From an archaeon (GTDB lineage: Archaea; Halobacteriota; Syntropharchaeia; Alkanophagales; Methanospirareceae), in assembly GCA_030019325.1 (NCBI GenBank), contig JASEFB010000073.1:1-9919 (forward strand): DNA of 9,919 nt, in the 5' to 3' direction. A program made the position numbers and the translations under genes. The notes below the pieces were generated by a model that was not told the origin of the DNA, ran no database searches, and was given only the letters and a program-made list of their open reading frames with translations. Within the stretch, counting starts at the first letter, position 1, and every line of letters starts with the position of its first letter. This document shows positions 1-6,178 of the stretch, piece after piece.

Positions 1-518
1 CGCAGCGCATCGAACATCATGCCCCTCTCGTCCAATCGAACGGAATGTCCGTGGACAGTTCTCCCTCTCAGTCCGGTCCTCGCGGTGTCAAACGTCTCAT
101 TATCTACGAACTCTTTGGCTATCTTCTCCACATCGCGTTCTCTCGCTTCTACAATCGTCCTTCCGGATAATACGCCGGGGTCGATCCCGCGATATCTGTT
201 GTACCACATCATCGGTCTGATTCTCGGTGTTGCAGGAGCAAACTGCATAGAATCCGTGAACTGGACGTATCGTATCCGGTCGCCTGCTGCTGCTCCGGGC
301 GTGGGCTTTACCATCTCCCGAACAGAGCACTCTGGCTCCTCCATCTCCTCAATTGGTGGATGAATGCTCTTGTAAGCTTCTCCAGGCGCACGGTGTGCAA
401 GCAATCTCACGACATCTTCCTCTGCGATGTCCCTCAACTTCTCTAACTTCTGTTTCGGGTCCATGAATTTTCGTCTGTTTTTCGCTACTAAACTACTTCC
501 AGGTGTAAATTGTGGCAT
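1..518 (-). CDS. mcrG: Methyl-coenzyme M reductase gamma subunit, N-terminal 172 residues (runs off left edge)
   Basis: Reading the minus strand from 518 gives an open frame starting MPQFTPGSSLVAKNRRKFMD and staying open to the window edge. This is the gamma subunit of the cytoplasmic nickel enzyme that makes or activates methane using coenzyme M and coenzyme B. Landmarks are the KNRRKFMDP start, the RIRYVQFTDSMQFAP segment (residues 81-95) and IDPGVLSGR ending at Arg120. In the Methanothermobacter enzyme Arg120 lies at the coenzyme M site, and here it falls at the same number. The family is about 250 residues, so roughly a third is missing outside the window. The start follows an ideal AGGAGG at 526-531 that directly abuts the mcrB stop codon, so translation is probably coupled. 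No mcrD or mcrC lies between mcrB and mcrG. mcrA would be expected beyond the left edge. Confidence 0.95.
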   Translation of the reverse strand, partial: MPQFTPGSSLVAKNRRKFMDPKQKLEKLRDIAEEDVVRLLAHRAPGEAYKSIHPPIEEMEEPECSVREMVKPTPGAAAGDRIRYVQFTDSMQFAPATPRIRPMMWYNRYRGIDPGVLSGRTIVEARERDVEKIAKEFVDNETFDTARTGLRGRTVHGHSVRLDERGMMFDAL

Positions 519-525
519 TTTTTTT

Positions 526-531
526 CCTCCT
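526..531 (-). promoter_or_regulatory. Shine-Dalgarno site of mcrG
   Basis: The minus strand reads TAA (mcrB stop), AGGAGG, seven A-rich bases, then ATG of mcrG. The perfect site placed directly after the stop codon fixes the mcrG start and shows that mcrB and mcrG are read from one transcript. Confidence 0.8.
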
Positions 532-1851
532 TTACATTATCTGCTTTGCTCCTTCAGCAACTGCCTTCATCGGCTCCGCAAACTCTGGTATCGCACCGAG
601 CACTTCTCCAATCAGTGCAGATGTCCTCGCTGGTGTGAAGTACAACGTGTCCGCATCTAAGCACATCGCAGCGCAGAAGCAGGGTATGAACTGCCCCTTC
701 GCATGCCTCGTAACGATGTGGTTCCCGTGGAATACGCCGGGTCCTCCTCCACCATAAATACTGTGCGAGAAGAACGAGCTCGATACCGATGCTCCCTGTG
801 CTTTTCCATAGTCAACGCCTGGAAGTCCAGTCTCATGCTCTACCAACTCATTGAAATACATGATGCTCGATGGAACCGCCTGTCCAGCACGAAGTGCAGC
901 ACAATTCACCATCACCGCAGCGAGCATGCCCGCTGAGGCGTATGCATTCCACTTCTGCAAATCATCCGTGCCATAGACCTGATAACCTGATCCCAGCTTC
1001 TGCTTCGCTTTTATCAAACCGTCCTTTTTCGCTTTCTCTACACAACTATACACAACATCAGCAAGCGTTCCGTCCTGTCCGTTCTCCTTTACCAAGGTAT
1101 ACAGCATGTTGTTCGCATTCAGTCCCTCGAATGCAAGGTCCAAGAGATGGCCACGCTCAAAGGGTCCTACCGCATCTCCCATCTCGTAGCACGCCGACTC
1201 TTCCAGTATCATAGATAAGGCTGCTCCGGGCATCGCTCTCTTCCGCACCGTTGCCGCAATGTGGTTCACCGGGATATTTCTCAAGGTATACCCAGGCCCT
1301 TCGTTACTTATCGGCACGTCTACTAACGTCGCTACGACACTGCCAGTCATGGCAGGATCCTGCGGATACATTCCCCAAACGGCACCTTTCACATCGGGCG
1401 CATGCCACATGTCTACCTTAAATGTGTCAATGATTGCATGCGTCAACGCCGCACAGGTATTTGTCTTCGCAGCTGAGTAATCTGCGAGGATTCTCGCCGG
1501 GGGCACTTGTACCAATAACCGCTTCCCACCAGTCATCACATCTACTTTGGTCTCGTCGCCAGCCTCGACTTGGAGCATCTCTTTTACTTGGGTCGCTATG
1601 TCCTTCGCTTTCCCCACGATGTCTAAACTCAGGCTCTTTCCGCGTATGATCATCTGTTTTCCCGCAATTGCACCTGTTTTCAGTTTACTCTCAAGTCCCG
1701 CTAAGTCAACCGCTGCTGACCGAGCTGTTAGGCTGCAGATCTTTCTTATCGCAGGGTTTCTCAAAGGGCTGATCGCAGTGATCGGCACATTGCCAACCAG
1801 TTTGTTGCCTCTATCGTCGTATAAATCTACTTTATCCTCTATCTTAGCCAT
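532..1851 (-). CDS. mcrB: Methyl-coenzyme M reductase beta subunit, complete
   Basis: The 439-residue product is full length for McrB (about 435-445). It opens with KIEDKVDLYDDRGN, typical of the family, and contains the active-site stretch SSSFFSHSIYGGGGPG followed by VFHGNHIVTRH. By alignment to the Methanothermobacter enzyme, Phe361, Tyr367 and His379 (substrate channel and coenzyme B contacts) correspond here to about Phe360, Tyr366 and His378, all conserved. The protein is part of the cytoplasmic alpha2-beta2-gamma2 MCR complex. GGGAGG at 1863-1868 precedes the ATG, and a strong BRE/TATA promoter lies upstream. A run of three cysteines (Cys391, Cys393, Cys397) sits in the strand after the coenzyme B site. 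The neighbour mcrG follows after 13 bases. The conserved motifs favour a methane-type MCR over a divergent alkyl-CoM reductase, but the alpha subunit is needed to decide. Confidence 0.97.
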   Translation of the reverse strand: MAKIEDKVDLYDDRGNKLVGNVPITAISPLRNPAIRKICSLTARSAAVDLAGLESKLKTGAIAGKQMIIRGKSLSLDIVGKAKDIATQVKEMLQVEAGDETKVDVMTGGKRLLVQVPPARILADYSAAKTNTCAALTHAIIDTFKVDMWHAPDVKGAVWGMYPQDPAMTGSVVATLVDVPISNEGPGYTLRNIPVNHIAATVRKRAMPGAALSMILEESACYEMGDAVGPFERGHLLDLAFEGLNANNMLYTLVKENGQDGTLADVVYSCVEKAKKDGLIKAKQKLGSGYQVYGTDDLQKWNAYASAGMLAAVMVNCAALRAGQAVPSSIMYFNELVEHETGLPGVDYGKAQGASVSSSFFSHSIYGGGGPGVFHGNHIVTRHAKGQFIPCFCAAMCLDADTLYFTPARTSALIGEVLGAIPEFAEPMKAVAEGAKQIM

Positions 1852-1916
1852 AACTTCTTTATCCTCCCATTTTTACTACCCCATTATACAGGGTAAGTAT
1901 ATAGTAGAGATGAGGG

Positions 1917-1933
1917 TATTTAAAAGCTTTTCG
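1917..1933 (-). promoter_or_regulatory. Archaeal BRE/TATA promoter of mcrBG
   Basis: On the minus strand the sequence CGAAAAGCTTTTAAATA has a purine-rich BRE (1928-1933) followed by a TATA box TTTAAATA (1917-1924), close to the archaeal consensus. Transcription should start about 25 bases downstream, near 1893, giving a leader of about 40 bases that contains the mcrB ribosome site. A second, weaker TATA-like stretch (CCTTATAAAATA on the minus strand, about 2013-2024) lies farther upstream and could be an alternative promoter. Confidence 0.7.
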
Positions 1934-1967
1934 CTTTCTCACGCGTGTACAAAAATGAGAAGCTTAA

Positions 1968-2038
1968 GGTGCCATACTTCACATAAAATTAATATTATTC
2001 ATACAAATTAAGATATTTTATAAGGATCGTGTGGCACC
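1968..2038. repeat. Widely spaced 7-bp inverted repeat upstream of mcrB
   Basis: GGTGCCA at 1968-1974 is matched by its reverse complement TGGCACC at 2032-2038, and similar bases extend each arm slightly. The 57-base AT-rich spacer contains the upstream TATA-like element. It might be an operator pair for the mcr promoter or part of the 3' end of the methyltransferase transcript, or it may be chance. No oligo-T run follows it on the minus strand, so it is not a standard terminator. Confidence 0.3.
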
Positions 2039-2587
2039 CTACCCCAGCTTCTCCCCTTCACCTACCATCAATTCTCCTCTTTTATTCGTTTCTATGCGTA
2101 TAGTACCAAAGCCGGCTTCTGATAGCGCTTCTTTTAACTGCTCTCGGGTGAAATATTTCTGCGCATGCGCGTGACTCCGTGTTTGCGTAACCCCGCCTAC
2201 CCAGTCAATGATAAATATCTTACCACCTCCTTTCAGTACACGATTTGATTCCTTCAAGGCATCCTTATGATTGGGTATTTCATGCAATGCCTTGAGCGAT
2301 GCCACAAAATCGAAGGTGTTATTCGCAAAAGACATCTCCTCGGCAGATTGAACCTCAAACTTGACTGAAGATGATTTCGTTCGTGCTTTTTCTATCTTCT
2401 CTCGCGCTGGATCAATCCCGGTCACCTCACATCCCGTCTCTTCTCTTAAATGGAGCGCAAATTTTCCCGTGCCGCACCCAATATCCAGTAATTTTAGCCT
2501 TTTCTTCGGCTTTAGCTTCTCCTCTTCTCTTTTTATCCTCTTACACACTTCGTTCACCAGTTCGACTTCATTCTCCAGGAGTTCCAT
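2039..2587 (-). CDS. Class I SAM-dependent methyltransferase
   Basis: A 182-residue soluble methyltransferase of the UbiE-like Methyltransf_11 type. The glycine-rich SAM-binding motif I is LLDIGCGTGKF (residues 33-43). The acidic end of strand 2 is TGIDPAREKIEKA (56-68), motif II-like FDFVASLKALHEI covers 92-104, and the post-motif segment RVLKGGGKIFIIDW covers 116-129. A C-terminal YFTREQLKEALSEAGF helix (145-160) is common in archaeal small-molecule methyltransferases. The ATG at 2587 is preceded by GGGAG with suitable spacing. The gene lies between the S23-like gene (56-base gap) and the mcrB promoter, on the mcr strand. The substrate cannot be read from the sequence. Position next to mcr and to a sulfur and radical SAM cluster makes a role in cofactor or MCR modification possible but unproven. 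Confidence 0.85.
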   Translation of the reverse strand: MELLENEVELVNEVCKRIKREEEKLKPKKRLKLLDIGCGTGKFALHLREETGCEVTGIDPAREKIEKARTKSSSVKFEVQSAEEMSFANNTFDFVASLKALHEIPNHKDALKESNRVLKGGGKIFIIDWVGGVTQTRSHAHAQKYFTREQLKEALSEAGFGTIRIETNKRGELMVGEGEKLG

Positions 2588-2610
2588 CGTCTCCCAACTC
2601 TTTTTTTCTC

Positions 2611-2638
2611 AGGATACAGGATGCAGGATACAAGATGC
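2611..2638 (+). repeat. Four tandem 7-bp repeats, left boundary of the S23 module
   Basis: Four consecutive heptamers AGGATAC, AGGATGC, AGGATAC, AAGATGC fit the pattern ARGATRC. They lie just after the 3' end of the S23-like gene. The same heptamer family recurs in the opposite orientation at 3030-3064, so the two arrays form imperfect terminal inverted repeats around the gene. Confidence 0.75.
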
Positions 2639-2643
2639 GGGGA

Positions 2644-3057
2644 CTATGATTTATGACCAGATTCCACAGCTTTAATGAAATTATGGATTTTTCGTCCTAA
2701 TTCTTCATACCTACGGATAAAGTTATCAAAAACATCGTTATCGTTGAGTGCCTCTGTCTCATACAAAATTTTAAGATGCTCTTTTGTTTCATCGCAGGAT
2801 GCCAGAGCATAGGTAAGAAATCGGATAAATTCATTTTTATATCGGCGGCGACCAAATCCCTCAACGATATTTACAGGAATTGCCTTAGCAGATCTCCTCA
2901 GTTGGCTCCCTTCTTCATATAACTCGAATTTCGGCAAGCTAAGGCTTACCTTATGAATTTCAACAGCCAAATTATGACTTAACTGGTATATCTCCAAATC
3001 CTTATACGTCTGAAATGCCTCATCCTCTTGTAACTTGTATCTTGTATCATGCATCAT
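2644..3057 (-). CDS. S23 / four-helix-bundle protein (rRNA intervening-sequence family)
   Basis: The product matches the S23 ribosomal-protein-like family (23S rRNA intervening-sequence protein, also related to the Avd proteins of diversity-generating retroelements). It has an F/Y-x-DLEIYQLSHNLAVEIHKV first helix, GSQLRRSAKAIPVNIVEGFGRR as the hallmark second-helix segment, then FIRFLTYALASCDETKEHLKIL and a final helix. The frame can be extended to a TTG at 3081, but I prefer the ATG at 3057 (137 residues), because the extra codons are repeat sequence without family likeness; the ATG at 3054 is equally possible. The family forms small pentameric helical bundles of unclear function. It lies between a radical SAM gene and a methyltransferase on the same strand, and is bracketed by inverted heptamer arrays, one of which overlaps its first codons. 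Insertion as a module seems likely. Confidence 0.8.
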   Translation of the reverse strand: MMHDTRYKLQEDEAFQTYKDLEIYQLSHNLAVEIHKVSLSLPKFELYEEGSQLRRSAKAIPVNIVEGFGRRRYKNEFIRFLTYALASCDETKEHLKILYETEALNDNDVFDNFIRRYEELGRKIHNFIKAVESGHKS

Positions 3058-3064
3058 GCATCTT
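3030..3064 (-). repeat. Five tandem 7-bp repeats, right boundary of the S23 module
   Basis: On the minus strand five heptamers follow one another: AAGATGC, ATGATGC, ATGATAC, AAGATAC, AAGTTAC. They belong to the same family as the array at 2611-2638 but face the other way. They cover the start codon region of the S23-like gene, so part of the array is translated. In RNA the two arrays could pair over about 21 bases with a few mismatches. Confidence 0.75.
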
Positions 3065-3090
3065 CCACTATAACTATACAATTTTAATTT

Positions 3091-4110
3091 TTAGTCCACA
3101 TCCAACAACCACGGCTCTTTTAAGACTGCAGGGCAATTCAACTTCATCGGGCATTCACCACAGGTTCTATCCTCTTTAATACAACCAGCAAGTTTGGAGT
3201 AGGCAAAGGCGATCTTTGCCCCTTCAGTACCTTTTAACTCCTTTGCTATCTCGTTCACATGGTCAGACACCTCTACCGGATAGTAACCTGCCCACCATAC
3301 ATCCTCAAGACCAGTTTTTAAAACCTCCTTCCCTATTTCGTCCATTCCCTGCTTCGTGGGTCCCGGATGGTAATATAAGAGGTAGTTAGGTCTGAATGGA
3401 ATAATTCGGAACGGAACTGAAGGGTCAATCGAGGCGATGAACTCCGCAATCTCTTTTATCTCCTTATCGTTAATTTCTGGTATCACTATTGTCCGTATCG
3501 CCCTTATCCTCTCTTTCCCATTTCTTATCAGATATTCCGCATTCCTCAATACCGGTTCAACCGGAGCTCCGGTTATTGCTCTATGCGTATCATCATTAAA
3601 CGCTTTTATCTCAAACGTGACGTAAGAACAAAAGCTTATGATCTCTTTGAGTGTCGCTAACGAAGCAAATCCATTGGTGGCAAACCCCACGCCCAGCCCC
3701 GGTATCTTTTTCCTCGCTTCTTCTGCCACTTTTTTTATATAGGGTAGGTGAATGGTCGGCTCTCCTCCCGTGAAGCTCAGCTTATCAACACCCATCATTT
3801 TACCCTCTCGTGAGTTAATCCGATAAATAGCCTCTGAAGCGAGCTCCGAAGGAGCAACATAACCACGATAGAACCATCCGGTGCCGGGATACTGTGAGAG
3901 CCGGTAAGCGTTGCAATAGATACACTTGAAGCTGCACCCGAGCATCGTCACCGAATAACTCTGAAGAACCAGTGCAAGGTTACAGTAGGCAATCTCGGGC
4001 ATACCAACACCACAAACCCCGACTTCTCCTTCTAATCGGTTAACACCACAGTTCCACTCGCAGAGCGTGCAATTCTTGAATCCTCTTCCCCACTCCTCGA
4101 TTCCTTTCAT
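3091..4110 (-). CDS. PflX-like radical SAM iron-sulfur protein (COG1313-like)
   Basis: The 339-residue product is a radical SAM enzyme related to pyruvate formate-lyase activating enzymes. An N-terminal four-cysteine segment (Cys14, Cys17, Cys21, Cys33; CTLCEWNCGVNRLEG) is typical of the PflX group. The radical SAM cluster motif CSFKCIYC (Cys59, Cys63, Cys66) is followed by the GGEP motif at 115-118. A further cysteine set lies at the C-terminus (Cys310, Cys317, Cys320, Cys326) and could hold an auxiliary cluster. The ATG overlaps the fdhD stop by four bases (ATGA), indicating translational coupling. PflX proteins have no well-established substrate; some are presumed to activate glycyl-radical enzymes, but none is seen here. 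Cysteine desulfurase and FdhD genes directly upstream suggest a shared sulfur or cofactor task. Confidence 0.85.
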   Translation of the reverse strand: MKGIEEWGRGFKNCTLCEWNCGVNRLEGEVGVCGVGMPEIAYCNLALVLQSYSVTMLGCSFKCIYCNAYRLSQYPGTGWFYRGYVAPSELASEAIYRINSREGKMMGVDKLSFTGGEPTIHLPYIKKVAEEARKKIPGLGVGFATNGFASLATLKEIISFCSYVTFEIKAFNDDTHRAITGAPVEPVLRNAEYLIRNGKERIRAIRTIVIPEINDKEIKEIAEFIASIDPSVPFRIIPFRPNYLLYYHPGPTKQGMDEIGKEVLKTGLEDVWWAGYYPVEVSDHVNEIAKELKGTEGAKIAFAYSKLAGCIKEDRTCGECPMKLNCPAVLKEPWLLDVD

Positions 4111-4895
4111 TTCTCATCACTATGAGTCTGACCAATACCGCATCTTTCCGCATGCGTATAAACATTCATCCTTTCGCCCCTCACGAACCCAATAATACAT
4201 AACCCTGTCTTCTCCGCGAGTTCGATCGCCAAACTCGTTGTCGCGCCCCTCGATGCGATGACGGGAATATTTGCTACCGCACACTTCAATGCCATTTCTG
4301 ATGATATTCGCCCGGTGCACGCTACAAAGGTCTTCTCAAAATCTATGGCCCTGATTAATCCATAGCCTATCACTTTATCAAGTGCGTTATGCCTCCCTAT
4401 CTCCTCGGCTATACAAACTATGACGTATTTGTGTACGTATTTCTCGAAGAGCCCAACTAAATGCACACCGCCGGTGATCTGGTGCAGCTCTGAATATTGT
4501 AAAAGGGATTTTACCCCGGTAACGACATCGCCAGCCTCAATTTTCATGGTCGAATGTATCTTTGGTAATTTTGATTCATCTAAGAAGGAAGATCCGATGC
4601 CGCATCCACTCACAATAATCTTCCTTGCCGCTATTACTTTCAGAGGGTGAGTTATTATCACATTTGCGGTATTCTCTTCGAGCTGTAATGATTCTATCTC
4701 TTTAATACTTTTTATAATCCCTTCTGCGAAGAGGTGTCCTATAACAAATTCTTTCTTCATCTGTGGGCTTATCATCGCAGTTACAAAGTGCCTGCCATTG
4801 ATGGAGATGGATAATGGCTCTTCTTTTATGACCTCATGCTTCGAGGCAACAAACTCACCATCGCGGAATTTTAGGCATTCCAACTCTTTTAGCAT
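4107..4895 (-). CDS. fdhD: FdhD-family sulfurtransferase / molybdenum-cofactor sulfuration protein
   Basis: FdhD carries sulfur from a cysteine desulfurase to the molybdenum or tungsten bis-pterin cofactor of formate dehydrogenase. The 262-residue product has the family core: EPLSISINGRHF near the N-terminus, EFVIGHLFAEGII (49-61), the loop IVSGCGIGSS, ITGGVHLVGLF (140-150), EIGRHNALDKVIG (165-177), SSEMALKCAVANIPVIASRGA (198-218, a conserved block), and a final ERMNVYTH. In the Escherichia coli protein the loop has a CxxC pair. Here only Cys98 is present and the second position is Gly101. The start abuts the sufS stop codon (TAG then ATG), with AGGTGAT inside the end of sufS as ribosome site. 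The adjacent desulfurase is the expected sulfur donor. No formate dehydrogenase gene is visible in this window, so the client protein is unknown. Confidence 0.92.
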   Translation of the reverse strand: MLKELECLKFRDGEFVASKHEVIKEEPLSISINGRHFVTAMISPQMKKEFVIGHLFAEGIIKSIKEIESLQLEENTANVIITHPLKVIAARKIIVSGCGIGSSFLDESKLPKIHSTMKIEAGDVVTGVKSLLQYSELHQITGGVHLVGLFEKYVHKYVIVCIAEEIGRHNALDKVIGYGLIRAIDFEKTFVACTGRISSEMALKCAVANIPVIASRGATTSLAIELAEKTGLCIIGFVRGERMNVYTHAERCGIGQTHSDEK

Positions 4896-6089
4896 CTATA
4901 TCACCTTTGCAATCTCCTCAACCGTCTCTAAAAAGGTATCAACTTCCTCTTTCGTGTTGTACAAATAGAGAGAGGCCCTGACCGTTCCCTCTTTGAGCCC
5001 CAAATAGGTCATCAACGGCATACAGCAGTGATGTCCAGACCGCACCATTATAGCAGAAGCCTCATCGAGCATTAACGCAACATCATGGGGATGTAAACCG
5101 TTAATAGTAAAGGAGACCAAACCAACCCGTTCGTTCAGATTCGTAGAGCCATAAACCTGTACCTTCTCAATATCCAGCAACCCTTCTAAGAGTCTCTTTA
5201 CTAATCTCTCTTCATGAGCTTTTACCTCCCCCATTCCTATTTCCTTCAAATAATCAACAGCTCTGCCAAGGCCGATTCCCCCTGCGATATGTGGTGTCCC
5301 TGCTTCAAACCCCTCATAGCCACCTGCCAATTTGTAATCCTCAAGGGAAACCGCTTCTATCATACCTCCCCCCAAAAAGGTAGGCTCAAGTTCATACAAA
5401 TCCTTCACCCAAAGGACACCTGTTCCGGTCGGTCCAAGCATCTTATGCCCTGAAAAGGCAAGGAAGTCACAATCAAGCGCTTTCAAATCTATAGGAATAT
5501 GAGGAACAGACTGAGCACCATCAACGAGGAATAAGGCACCATTACCATTACTCTTTTCCTTGCAAATCGCCGCTATTTCTTTGACGGGTGAAATTGTGCC
5601 TAAGACATTTGATACCTGGGTAACTGCAACCAATTTCGTTCGCGCACCAATAGCATGCTCAAAATCCGAGAGATCAAATATCCCATTCCTAGTTGGCGTC
5701 ACGATCTTCATGGTGATGCCCCTCTCTTTCAACCTCAACCAGGGGAGGAAATTGGAATGATGTTCGAGCATGGTTGTTACTACTTCGTCTCCGTGCTCAA
5801 ATTTTAACCCATACGCAACCATATTTATCGCTTCGGTCGTATTCTTTGTGAATATAACTTCTCCTTCTTTCGCATCAATGAATTCAGCAACCTTTCGGTG
5901 TGCGTCTTTATATCTCTGTGATGCGAACTGTGCTAATCGGTGAACGCCACGCCCCACATTCGCATTATATTCCCGGTAATAGCTCAAAACCGCTTCTAAG
6001 ACTGGTTCAGGGGTGAGGCTCGTTGCTGCATTGTCCATATAGATTATATCCTTCAATATAGGGAAATCAGCTCGTATTTTAGTGTTCAT
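4896..6089 (-). CDS. sufS: Cysteine desulfurase, SufS/CsdA type (PLP-dependent)
   Basis: The enzyme removes sulfur from cysteine as a protein-bound persulfide and gives alanine. The 397-residue length is normal for group II desulfurases. Visible features are the YMDNAATSLTP start region (17-27), NTTEAINMVAYGL (83-95), LEHHSNFLPW (108-117), VDGAQSVPH (189-197), the PLP lysine Lys216 in FSGHKMLGPTGTG, and the catalytic loop MVRSGHHCCMPLM with Cys355 at the usual place plus an extra Cys356. AGGAG lies unusually close to the ATG (one base between), and the promoter is shared with the divergent DUF2124 gene. It is the first gene of a tightly packed set with fdhD and the radical SAM gene, so it probably supplies their sulfur; general iron-sulfur assembly is also possible. 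A degenerate copy of its 5' end lies at 9302-9381. Confidence 0.95.
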   Translation of the reverse strand: MNTKIRADFPILKDIIYMDNAATSLTPEPVLEAVLSYYREYNANVGRGVHRLAQFASQRYKDAHRKVAEFIDAKEGEVIFTKNTTEAINMVAYGLKFEHGDEVVTTMLEHHSNFLPWLRLKERGITMKIVTPTRNGIFDLSDFEHAIGARTKLVAVTQVSNVLGTISPVKEIAAICKEKSNGNGALFLVDGAQSVPHIPIDLKALDCDFLAFSGHKMLGPTGTGVLWVKDLYELEPTFLGGGMIEAVSLEDYKLAGGYEGFEAGTPHIAGGIGLGRAVDYLKEIGMGEVKAHEERLVKRLLEGLLDIEKVQVYGSTNLNERVGLVSFTINGLHPHDVALMLDEASAIMVRSGHHCCMPLMTYLGLKEGTVRASLYLYNTKEEVDTFLETVEEIAKVI

Positions 6090-6128
6090 ACTCCTTTCTG
6101 CACGGCGTGTTCATCATCTTGCAATCTC

Positions 6129-6160
6129 TTTTATATGATATGAACAAATATATCTAAAAA
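6129..6160. promoter_or_regulatory. Divergent promoter region between sufS and the DUF2124 gene
   Basis: The stretch TTTTATATGA (6129-6138) reads as a TATA box on the plus strand and as TCATATAAAA on the minus strand. It is placed about 25-30 bases before plausible starts for each gene, with short leaders. An AT-rich segment with imperfect symmetry (GATATGAACAAATATATC, 6137-6154) lies next to it and resembles, without matching, the element before the DUF134 and zinc-ribbon genes. Confidence 0.5.
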
Positions 6161-6178
6161 TATATTTGGGGGGAGAAA

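Noticed and set aside
427..2011. Several plus-strand ORFs of 70-154 codons opposite mcrB and mcrG
   Set aside because: They lie antisense to clearly conserved MCR genes, have low-complexity Ser/Leu/Pro-rich translations and no ribosome sites of their own.
2361..2675. Plus-strand ORFs opposite the methyltransferase
   Set aside because: Shadow frames of a gene with intact SAM motifs; the translations are Ser/Phe-rich without family likeness.
2611..3064. Heptamer arrays as a CRISPR array
   Set aside because: The units are 7 bases, directly tandem without spacers, and lie in two opposed groups around a gene; no cas gene is near.
3058..3081. TTG start for the S23-like gene
   Set aside because: The extra residues have no family likeness and are partly encoded by the repeat array; no ribosome site precedes the TTG.
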